The notes beneath the pieces are model-generated. The model was not told where the DNA came from. It saw nothing but the letters and a program-made list of their open reading frames with translations, and did no database searches. Positions 52,901 to 61,259 of a stretch of 64,000 nt of DNA are shown piece after piece. Position 1 is the stretch's first letter; every line of letters starts with the position of its first letter. The DNA is taken from contig VWZP01003839.1 of NCBI GenBank assembly GCA_013396995.1, positions 1,945,342 through 2,009,341 on the forward strand, written 5' to 3'. The DNA comes from Dicaeum eximium (Eukaryota; Chordata; Aves; Passeriformes; Dicaeidae). A program made the position numbers and the translations under genes.

Positions 52901-53374
52901 TTCAGAGGAAGTAATTCACGAATGAGCTTTCCTTTGTGACAAAACTAGATTCCCTTTTTTTCTGTGTAAAAGCTTCATGAAGTCACCTTGGAAATCCCCT
53001 TTTGGGGACAGAGCACCTACAGACAGCTAACCAAAAATGCTCTCTGTTGTCTGGCTACAGCCTTTGCTTCTGATCTTTGATACCTTTCCTCTCCTAGGCA
53101 ATCAGACCTCTCAGGGCAATAAATATGATCCTTCCTGCCTTGTCTAGTCAGTGATTCTGCCCCACTGCTGCCTAGATACTATGTTCTCTGAGGAGAAAAT
53201 CTCTCAGGAGCATCTTCCTTCAGTTTTTGGTATTTGTACACAGGGGTTGTCGGAAACTGGAGAGATGTCTTCTCTAAAGCTCAGAATGAAGAAATGTACC
53301 GGAAATTTCAAGACTCCCTAGGAGGAACAAGGATGGCAGCAAAGATAAAATATGATGTATACTGCAAGGCCTGA
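46794..53374 (+). CDS. SULT6B1-like cytosolic sulfotransferase, copy B (intact)
   Basis: Seven exons: 46794-46995, 49301-49440, 49899-49988, 51537-51663, 52072-52166, 52598-52754 and 53244-53374. They total 942 bp, 313 residues plus TGA, all with AG/GT borders and consistent phases. Cytosolic, PAPS-dependent transfer of a sulfonate group to hydroxyl or amine acceptors; the substrate of SULT6B enzymes is poorly known. Motifs: YPKSGTNW (residues 64-71, PAPS loop), VTHL with catalytic His128, RNPKDTAVS (150-158; Arg150 and Ser158 contact the 3'-phosphate), WNKY, SYEELKE and RKGVVG (269-274). After this the usual GDWKN reads GNWRD, an unusual change at a conserved position. Length and exon structure fit SULT6B1 (about 300 residues in human). 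An in-frame ATG 25 codons upstream (46719) exists, but homology favours 46794. Introns 1 and 3 carry CR1 and LTR insertions. This is the only copy in the window that appears able to encode a full enzyme. Confidence 0.9.
47120..47700 (-). mobile_element. CR1 LINE fragment in copy B intron 1
   Basis: Minus-strand CR1 remnant. At the left is a degraded 3' tail (GAATCATGAATTTAAATTG, AATACAACCTCCTGCTCAAA). To the right are internal blocks such as AGGAACTGCACACAGTATTC, AACACACCAGTGCCAGCTAA and AGCAGGATAATCACATCCCT, typical of CR1 read in reverse. Diverged and probably interrupted. Confidence 0.6.
48568..49168 (+). mobile_element. Solitary ERV LTR in copy B intron 1
   Basis: About 600 bp resembling a songbird ERV LTR as I remember it: TGTGATTTAACCTCAGCTGG near the start, AATAAAGACAATTAAATAGG, GCAAGCAAAGCAAAGTAAGG, GGGATCAGCTGTCCCATC, GCAATAACTAAAACATC and, at the end, CAGCAAAAACCAGCACAC. 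No internal region is seen. It sits 133 bp upstream of exon 2. Its right third parallels the LTR at 34028. Confidence 0.75.
49301..49440 (+). CDS. Copy B exon 2
   Basis: 140 bp after ATCCTTTCAG. Completes GTNWLEQMVKELADARYTEE and ends FGDPGIYE, phase 0, donor GTGAGC. One codon longer than copy A. Confidence 0.9.
49899..49988 (+). CDS. Copy B exon 3
   Basis: 90 bp after CTTTAAAG. Encodes RMKQLPSRRIIVTHLRPDVL then PPSIFQSKAK. Contains the catalytic histidine (THL). Donor GTGAGT. Confidence 0.92.
50545..51476 (+). mobile_element. CR1 LINE 3' fragment in copy B intron 3
   Basis: About 930 bp of CR1 in sense orientation. Landmarks in order: a decayed ORF2 C-terminal region (about 50545-51000), AAGCAGCTGAGGGAGCTGGG (near 51092), GCCTGGAGAAAAGGAGGCTC, AAAATTTCTTCATAGAAAGG, TGGCTGCCAGGGAAGTG, ATGGTTGGACTTGATGATCT and the terminal ATTCTGTGATTC repeat. 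5'-truncated, as is usual for CR1. Confidence 0.88.
51537..51663 (+). CDS. Copy B exon 4
   Basis: 127 bp after TTCCTCTAG. Encodes ILVLVRNPKDTAVSYYHF through SWDEYFAHFMNGK. Phase 1, donor GTATTT (weak but in the family position). Confidence 0.9.
52072..52166 (+). CDS. Copy B exon 5
   Basis: 95 bp after TTTGTTTGCAG. Encodes AWGSYFDHLVEWNKYIDNER then IMTISYEELKE. Phase 0, donor GTGTGG. Confidence 0.9.
52598..52754 (+). CDS. Copy B exon 6
   Basis: 157 bp after TTTGAATAG. Encodes DPVLGMKKIASFFEFSLCEE to HGKFGDILFRK. Phase 1, donor GTAAGT. Confidence 0.9.
53244..53374 (+). CDS. Copy B exon 7 (terminal)
   Basis: 131 bp after TGTACACAG. Encodes VVGNWRDVFSKAQNEEMYRK through KIKYDVYCKA and TGA at 53372-53374. 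The C-terminal KIKYDVYCKA matches KLKYDLYCKA of copy A. Confidence 0.9.
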
Positions 53375-53576
53375 AAATAAGTAGATGAATAGCATGACAG
53401 CAAGTCATGTTGCAAAGGTGATTCTCCAAAAGTGGATAGTCCCCATTTTTCCTTCCCATGAGAGAAGAGAGAAACCCCTCTGAGAACTACCTGGCACCTC
53501 CAAGAATTTGGTAGGTAATTCTTGGATGTGTCCGGGGTCTAGAGCTCATGCTTTGACTGATGTAATCATGTAACCA

Positions 53577-53582
53577 AATAAA
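53577..53582 (+). terminator. Poly(A) signal AATAAA of copy B
   Basis: AATAAA 203 bp after the stop codon, followed by a GT-rich stretch (AATGTGTGC). Implies a short 3' UTR ending near 53600. Confidence 0.7.
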
Positions 53583-53599
53583 ATGTGTGCTTACCTCAA

Positions 53600-55261
53600 G
53601 TGAATGCCTGGCATCCTTTCAGGAAGGAGACATCATAGCACCAGTCTGGTGGCATCCCTGTCTCTGCTTCTTGGCTTGAATGATGAATGAGGCCCCTGCA
53701 GGCCTTGTTGGAGAAACAGAGGGATCTACACAGAGCCTCTCCTCTGGCACAGAGTGGACTTGGCATGGATATATGATGTGGGTCTGAACCACCAAATGTC
53801 TCTAGGTAGAATATGTTAGTCTGGGCTTAGACCCATCATAGCTACCACGGTGTTGGCAGGTCAGAAAGGCCTTTGACACTTTGGCAAACTTCACACATGG
53901 TATGGCAAAGGGTGGAACTTCTCAAGCTCAAAGAGCCATAAACTCTTAAGTAATGAACACCTATATGCTTTCTGGAGTGTTTTGCTCCTGTTGGACTCTC
54001 TGGGAAGCTACATAGAAAGTAGGGCTGAAGGAAAGAAGCCCCTTGATGACCCTAAGCTAAACTAGCTAACTATGAGAGTGCCATTTATTTGACAATAAAT
54101 ACACTTATGCTACATAGGTATGTTTTCCACACCCTCCTTGCTGATGTCCATGTCCTTGCTACATCTATGCAGAATGTGTTGCATGACCTCTTGTCACAAC
54201 CAGTCTCTCAGGAAACCAGAAAAGCCAAGGAGGTGTCTGTCTGGCAAACGGAATTTGGTTCCTTGGAAGAGGGATTGCTCTGCCATATTCCTAGGTAGAT
54301 TTACCAGCAGGACTCTTACATGGAGCTAAGATTAAATACTGAGCAACTAGCAACCACAAATGTAATTAACAAAACTGGGAAATTGTTAAGTGCTGTCAAA
54401 GTGCTGACTGCTCCTGCACAGCTCCTCGGGACTATCCCTACCCTGCCCACGGCCCAGGACTCCATGTCAACCCCTGCTCCAGGCTCTCAGTCCTTGCTCC
54501 AGTGATGGTGCAGCAGATCCTCACGCTTCAGCTCCTCACAGTCTGATCTGCATGGCCACTGGCCCTGCCAAGCTGGACCCATCATCCACAGACCCACATC
54601 CTGGCCAATCCTCAGCGCATCACCTTCCCCAGGAGAGTATCCAATGCCTGGGCTGGGGCTTCCCAGGGGCCTTGGCTGCTGTGGACCTGGCTGGACAGTG
54701 GGATGTGCTCTGGCTGCCATGCCCTGCGTCCTCTGTCTGTGGGACAGGGATAATGGGAAGTGATGCAGATTCAGCTCTGAAGGGCCACTCAAAGCCTGCT
54801 TCCCAGGCAGGTTTTCTAAATGGGTGTGCAAGAGCTGCAGATGTGAAAAAGCTCTGCGTGGAGAGGTATGTTTCTTTGAACCTGATGATTCTGGGTTTGT
54901 AGGTTTCCATTTCCAGAAGAGTAGGACTTCTTCTTATTCTGGGCTTCCATGGATGAAAAGAGGCAAGTGACCATGACCCATAATTTTTCAAATTAACAAT
55001 ATTTTTACCTTTTACTTAGTACAGACCCTATACAATTTACTATATGGTGATATCAAAAGCCATCTAGACAACAAAAACCACTGTGTAATATCAATGTCTG
55101 CAAGGAGTAGAACAAGGAGTTAAAGAAGAGAACAAGCCTGATCAGAAATGGAAAAAAAAAATCACTGAAATATTCAAAATGCATTTATTAAGATAAAGAG
55201 GTGACATCTTAAGGTCTGTTGGTTTGTTTTTTATTTCTGCAAAGATTTTTTTGCAGCCTAA
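53600..55261. other. Spacer between copies B and C
   Basis: No exon recognised. 54390-54840 is distinctly GC-richer than its surroundings and open in several frames on both strands. It may be another repeat (LTR-like), but I cannot name it. Confidence 0.45.
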
Positions 55262-55348
55262 GGGCCCCTAGAAGCCCAGAAACTTTGGAAACTCTGAAGT
55301 TCTTGTAAACCAGAAGTGATGTGATTCTCACCAGCTTTCCTAAAACAG
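55262..55348 (+). pseudogene. Copy C exon 1 remnant
   Basis: Matches the 3' part of copy B exon 1: AGCCCAGAAACTTTGGAAAC, then AGAAGTGATGTGATTCT and CCTAAAACAG before a preserved GTGAGT donor. A GAA codon has become TAA (55316-55318), and one GAT codon is deleted. Confidence 0.85.
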
Positions 55349-56595
55349 GTGAGTCTTTCTTGGTTGATAAAGTGTCCATTGCTGCAGTACAGAATTGTGT
55401 GGCTGCACACAACACAGCAACAATGCCCATGACCGGTTAATGATGACTTCAGATTTCTGTGGAGACACAGGAGCAGGGGTTGCTCCCTGGAGGAAGGCAG
55501 AAGGTGCTCCCACAGGCTTTCTTCATTGCAGGATGTATGTAATTTCTTGGTGCTGGGTGGAGCTACTGGCTCACCTGCCACCCAGACTCTTGGACCCTTT
55601 TCCTCTCCTTTCCCAGGCCTTTCAGTCTCAGCGTTTGGGTTTACGGTTACTTTCATGTTTTCTCCAAATCACTTAGAGAAACAACTTTACAGGCCATTTG
55701 AGGGAAAAAAAAAAAAAAAAANGATATATGATCTGCATAACATCTCCTAAATGCTCCACTTGAATTTTTTTTCTTAGACAGAAAAAGTATAAAAATTGTC
55801 TTACGTAAATATCATACGTAATTTAGTAATAATTTGATGTCTGAATTGTAGCATCTCAAATTTCCAAACAATCTTAAAAAAAACTGTGTTAGAAAATGCT
55901 TTATGTGACTTACTTTAAGTATAATATGGTCAAGATTCAACTGAATTAGATGATGTGGTGATGAATTATGGTAAACTGAGAGGGGTGCAGCCAAACTTTC
56001 AGGTCTATAGAGGGAAAGGACTTTTGGCTTCCAAACAAAATTTTTCACAGAAATTATTTCAATATCACTGAGATGAGCTCAGACTCTCTTGATGATTAAA
56101 AGGCTGAAACTGGATTTGGTTATTAACAGACAAGGTAATGGTTGCACAGAAATTCTTCTGAAAACTAGTGAAAGCCTTGGATGGAACCAGAATCATTTTA
56201 GTCTGTGAAGAATGTTACTTTTGATTGATTCCTCCAATTTTTAAAAAAATTATTTTCCAAAATTGATCAATTGTACTTCCTTTTGAGAAAGTTGTTATTC
56301 TAGGCTGTTTTGGATTTATTTTTAGAAATACAGTCATCAGTCTTTGCTGATTTGTGAAATCTTATAGTTTCTCATCTGATGTTATCCTACTTGAAGGATT
56401 TCCTTCTTCTGATCTCTCAGTCTATGAATGGTTATGGGTGTACAAGCTGGAAACCTTGTCTATAATGAAAGTCCCTTCCTAAGGCATGCAATTTTAAATC
56501 TTTTTCCTTTGTTTTATTTAGTTTCATCCATAGTTCATGGAACTATCTTTCTCTAATAAAATCTTACTTTATTTTCATTTCCAGTCCCATTAAAG

Positions 56596-56674
56596 AGAAT
56601 GAAAAAATTATCTTTCAGAAGATAATTCAGTCTCATGTCTTGTCCCATTTGTGCCTTTTCAAAGTAAGGCTAAA
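56596..56674 (+). pseudogene. Copy C exon 3 remnant
   Basis: After TTAAAG the frame reads RMKKLSFRR and then TAA (56623-56625). The later CATTTGTGCCTTTTCAAAGT and AAGGCTAA correspond to the end of exon 3 in copy B. The donor GT is replaced by TC. Deletions shift the frame. Confidence 0.82.
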
Positions 56675-57159
56675 TCTTTTTTATTTGATCTGAAACCATA
56701 TAGTATTTTCATACAGATTAGTTTTTAATTTCCTGTGTAAATGTCTTTTCTGAGACTGTATATAGGCTTCAAAGGGGTTATTATACATTTCTGAATGTGA
56801 AGTGATAAAGTGCCATTTACAAAGACTAAGGACACATATTCTTTTTCAGTTGTGCCTCCATAGGCTACTGTTGCCTTCACTCATCCCTGCCAAATACAAA
56901 TGTTCCCTCAAATTTCCTTGCAGAGCTGCTAGACTAGGATATCTTTAAACTAACTGTGGAAGGATCTTCAGTTGTCCAAAGCTTAGAGGTGATCCTAACT
57001 AAACCTTTTCTTTTACAGTGGACAGACCATAACACTGAGAGGACTGTAAATTTCTAAAGACTACATTTACATTTAGCTAAACTAGGACAGTCAATGTTTA
57101 AAATACAGAAACTCAGTTTCTTCAGAGTGAGAACATAAAAATATAACAGACCTTTCTCC

Positions 57160-57870
57160 TCACATTCTTTGTCTCAGTCCAGCAACATTTTGTGGCATTT
57201 TGGGTTGCAGCAGGCCCCACGCAGGCTGAATATTCCTGCGAAATCTGAGCTCATGACTGCCCCAAAGGCTAGGCTTACTTCCCTCTTCTGACTGCAGTTG
57301 TTTGCTCCTCTTTTTGCATGAGCTCTTCTGTTTGTTAGACACCCCCAGCTTTCTGAAACAGCACAGAACACTCACTTTTGGTGGCAGCAAGCTGTCTGAT
57401 TGACCCAGCTGTCTTGCACAACCTCACCCTTGGTGTCTCTGGGTCACTAAGAAAGAATTTCTTGCTTCAAAGACTTGGCTCTGTCATTTTCTGCTTCTTC
57501 CAGGCATCTGCTAATATCTGCCCTTGCTGCAGGCTTCCTCCCCACTGGGTCATGCCCTCATGCTCCAGAAGCTCCTCCAGAAGCTCCTCCAGCTGCTCCT
57601 TTTGCAGCTCAGGGCTCTCCTTCAGCCAAGGCAGGGCAGGCACAGCAAGGCAAAGGGGCAATGCCCTGGCTGCCCACTGACAGGGAGCAGGGTAGGCACA
57701 GCACCCTGTGCACGCACTGATGGATGGCATTCCTCTCCCTCATACCCAGACAGGGGCAGCAGTGGTTGTAGATATGCTGGAAGTCACAATCTTTTGGGCT
57801 GGGGGCGGAAATTGGACTTCTGTCTGTAAGAACTTTGGACCTCAATTCAGTGGTTATCATTTCAGGTTTA
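57160..57870. other. GC-richer tract within copy C, origin unknown
   Basis: About 700 bp, richer in GC than its surroundings. It contains short near-repeats of CAGAAGCTCCTC (about 57568-57600). Minus-strand frames read Glu/Leu-rich (PELQKEQLEELLEELLEHEG), but are interrupted and not bounded by clear splice sites. It may be an inserted repeat or a decayed fragment of another gene. I do not recognise it. Confidence 0.35.
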
Positions 57871-59550
57871 TTGCATTCCCTCTAGTTGCTTTGCCAAGAA
57901 AATCATTCCTTACTTGAAAAATACAGAATTTATATATTTTCTGTCCAGAAACACCTTGCTAAGAAAAGTGTGCATTATTTTTTAAAACAATATTGAAAAT
58001 TTAAAAAAATGTCAAACATATATATTTTCTGAGTATTTAACATCTTTTTCTTAGCCACTCAGTTGCATACTTATGGGTTTTTTTCATATGAGATCCAGAA
58101 CATCAAAGATAAAGCCATTTACTTCAACTTTTACTTGTCCTCCAGGATAAGTACCTTACATCTTTATGAATGGGAAAGGTACTTCCCATTCTGTAGAAAC
58201 ATGTTCCGATTATCAGTATGTATACATAAAAATAGTTGAAGCCAAAGTGGGCTTAGCTTTTTGGCAATGAACAGAAAATCAGAACTGGAACTTGTGTTTG
58301 GCAGAAACTGCATTTTCTGACACTGTGTTGTTTGGGTCTTTCCAGCAGAAAAGTACTCAAAAACCTTAGCCCTGAATTCCCCCCCTCTTGAAATAATTGC
58401 AGCTGGAACATGACGAAGGGAAATGTGGAGGGAGGCCATTGTACCCTCTTCAGTGATTCCTGTGTGCTTTTTTACCTACTTCCAGCTTTCTGATGGCTGA
58501 CAAGAAGCAGATCTGGGGTGCCTGAGCAGTGTTCATTCATAAGAGAACTTCTCTGTCTAGAATCCTAAGGAAAAGGGAAGGATGGACAGAAACATCAGGA
58601 CAGGTTGGATATAATCCTCAGACTACCTGGTGGACAGGGTTTTCTAGGCCTTACTTTTTTTGTAGACATGTAATTGTTTACAAACCATGCAAAGAACAAC
58701 ATCAGAGCAATCAGACTGGTGTTATTGCCTGAAGATTTGCTTATGTTAATAGAAAAAAAAAAAAACATAAAAATATGCTTGTTATGTATGATTGAGTGAG
58801 AGTTTAATAAAGTCCTGGGGTCAAAATAAAAAAATTCACCAAGACTGTATGCATCAGTATGGACAGTTTCATTCATTCTCCTTGCTTGCAAAAAAAATCA
58901 AACCTATTTTTGAGGCTTTGTTGTTGCTATTTGTAAATATTTCAAAGAAAAGACATGTTAAGTACTACAACCTGCATTAAATGGAGCAGTAAAATTTTTG
59001 AGTGGCAATTTTTTTGAGGGGAGAAGGGTATAACATGACAGTGAGAAATACTGTTATCATGAGAAAACTCATGTTCAAAAATAGAGATCAAAGACATATA
59101 TTTAGAGACATAGATGATGTTCATTATAGTACAGGTATGCATGCTAAAATAGTTGAAGAATTCATTCAGAAGGTTCTTCCAGGACTGAAACCTAATAAAG
59201 CACCTCTGAGTATCCTCCTGCTAATATAGAAAATATTTCTTTCATCTTATTCCTCCATAGACACTTTACTGTAAAGAAGATTAAATACAGCCCATTAACT
59301 GGGAACAAGTCAGAATTCAATCTTTTATTTATCCCAGCTAGTTCTGGATATTATGGTTCATTGGTCTTCTGTTTCTTAACTCTTGCTTCATAACCCAAGT
59401 CCCACAGCTGAATATAAATCTAAAGTTATGAAAGGAAGGTAGTGGTGAAGAAGAAACCCTTTCTTCTCTACCTAACACATCTATGCTTTCACTGCTGCTG
59501 AATACTTTTTTCTCTTCAACACTGACTTGGGAATTGACTTGCCTGTGCAG

Positions 59551-59619
59551 TTGAGTGAAACAGGCATTTCAGTGATGAATATCTAAAGTCAATATCTAAG
59601 CTATGAGGAATCAAAAGAG
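59551..59619 (+). pseudogene. Copy C exon 5 remnant
   Basis: The 3' part AAGCTATGAGGAATCAAAAG followed by GAG and GTGGGG matches the AGCTATGAGGAACTCAAAGA exon-5 end of copy B. A CTGTGCAG acceptor-like site precedes it, but about 26 bp of the exon is missing and the frame is broken (TAA near 59584). Confidence 0.75.
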
Positions 59620-59769
59620 GTGGGGTTAATGCTATTTAAAGTAAAACATATTTCAACTTTTAGTCAGAGTATTACTGAAATCATGTACTGCAGATCATAA
59701 TGACCCATTAAGGTCAGTTCAATGATGCTTCAAAACAGAAATGGTCAGGAAATTGCTGTTCCTGCAATT

Positions 59770-59868
59770 AAAGTAACATTAAAGCAATGCATATTTATGC
59801 AATGCAGTTAATGCAATGCATTTATTTAAAGTGACATTAAAGTAATGCATATTTATGCAATACAGTTA
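59770..59868. repeat. 58-bp tandem duplication
   Basis: AAAGTAACATTAAAGCAATG (59770) recurs as AAAGTGACATTAAAGTAATG (59828), followed in both by CATATTTATGCAAT and CAGTTA. The 41-bp homologous core differs at three positions. A third partial ATGCAATGCA lies between. Confidence 0.85.
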
Positions 59869-61117
59869 CTGGCTGTTATTGAAACCTGAAATATTAAAAC
59901 ACATTTTTGGAAAAAAAAATGAAAATCTTGCATAAAATTCTATTAGTCAAAAAGCCTTTTTTCTTGGAAAATATTTTGGCTGGAGCTCTTAACATATACG
60001 TTGAAATGCTTTTAGAAACACTCAAAATTGTGTTTGGATATGACATTATTCTAATTAAATCTTTTGGCAAAGGAAAAATTTTCCTAACTTCAAGCAAAGA
60101 ATGTACTAAAGAAGATGGGCTTCAAAAATAAAAGCACCTTGTATTACAAACTATGTGTCCACTGCTCTCCATACTTTGGCACCGAAAGTATGCACATCTA
60201 CACATCCCCAGTCTGTTGACAGAATCAGGAAAAGTCTTAGAGGTTCACTTTCTTTCCTAAATTGTCTGGAATATGTTGGCCATGTGTGAATAATTAGTGA
60301 CCTAATTTTCAAAATTGTGGAGCATTTATTTTCTACCTATTTTGTATGTACCAGTAGATGGTGATACCATAAAATAGCTCTTAAAATCAGACCAGCTGAT
60401 GTATCTTATCATCTGTCTGTTTTGGAAAGAAATTTTGCCCAATATAGCTTTTTTTTTTTTTTTAAATATTCAACATATTGTCATGACATTTAAATTACAA
60501 GACTGAAATGAAGAGTTAACTATATAAAAATATGAATCCTATAGATGGAATTGAAAACTGCTCTGCAATAACATGAAATATTATGCATTTAGCAAAAGCT
60601 TTTAACTACTGCTTGCGTGAGTTCTCTCTTACTGGCCTGAAAAATGTCTTCGAAGTGTCTTCTTCAAAAAGTCTGAAATACATGGGCATGATGGGGATGT
60701 TACCCCACCATCAGACATCCTGCTTCCTGAATTCAGTCTCTCCCTGTCCACTGGGATCAGTTCCCTGGGAAATTTTTGGCTCATGACCCGTATCTTCCCA
60801 GAACACTTACTCTTACAAATACAGAATCATAAGCCATATCAATGAATCTACCAGAGTTTCCTGAAAGTTATTGGTAGTACAGTGTTTCCCACTTGCATCA
60901 CTTGGTACCAACAAAATAGCCTTGCATGAGGAGGAACCTCTGCCCCCTTCTTCCCTTCCTACTCTGCCTCTTAGATTTTCTCGGTGGAGCCAGGACCCAA
61001 TGCCTGTTCACAGCAAGCCCACTAAAGGAAAATTGTGAAGCCTAGAGTTACAGTGCTGGAACACTGCCAAAGCTACAGCCAAAATATAATTCCATATAAA
61101 TTCTGGATCACTATCAG

Positions 61118-61259
61118 ATGCTGGGAATGAGAAGGGTAGCTGCATTCCCTGGGTCTCCTTGTCTAGTGAAAAGTGAAGCATCTGCCAAGATCAGTTTCCA
61201 AGCTATGAAAGAGAAACCCTCAGAATCCCAAAAACATTTGGGAATATTTTTTCAGAAAG
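61118..61259 (+). pseudogene. Copy C exon 6 remnant
   Basis: AGTTTCCAAGCTATGAAAGA, followed by GAAA and CATTTGGGAATATTTTTTCA, aligns with copy B exon 6. Upstream, CTGGGAATGAGAAGGG and TCTCCTTGTCTAGTG match its first half with a frame break. The donor region reads AAAGAGTGAGC in place of AAAGGTAAGT. Confidence 0.82.

Larger units (their letters stand above)
55262..61259 (+). pseudogene. SULT6B1-like sulfotransferase, copy C, decayed
   Basis: Remnants collinear with copy B: exon 1 part (55262-55348), exon 3 (56596-56674), exon 5 part (about 59551-59619) and exon 6 part (61118-61259). Exons 2, 4 and 7 could not be found. In-frame stops (TAA at 55316 and 56623), small deletions and a lost exon-3 donor show it is a long-dead copy. 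The distances between remnants exceed those in copies A and B. The nucleotide similarity to copy B is evident by eye, e.g. GAAACTTTGGAAACTCTGAA in exon 1. Confidence 0.83.

Noticed and set aside
54487..54991. Overlapping 114-123 codon frames on both strands in a GC-richer patch
   Set aside because: Simultaneously open on both strands with no recognisable motif. More likely a repeat-derived GC-rich segment.
57467..57730. Minus-strand frame with a Glu/Leu-rich coiled-coil-like segment
   Set aside because: Short and not bounded by convincing splice sites. The Glu/Leu run comes from a small CTCCAGAAG repeat, and I could not assign a family.
58556..58600. Possible exon 4 of copy C (TCTAG followed by ATCCT)
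   Set aside because: Only the acceptor-like first bases match. The RNPKD coding segment is absent.
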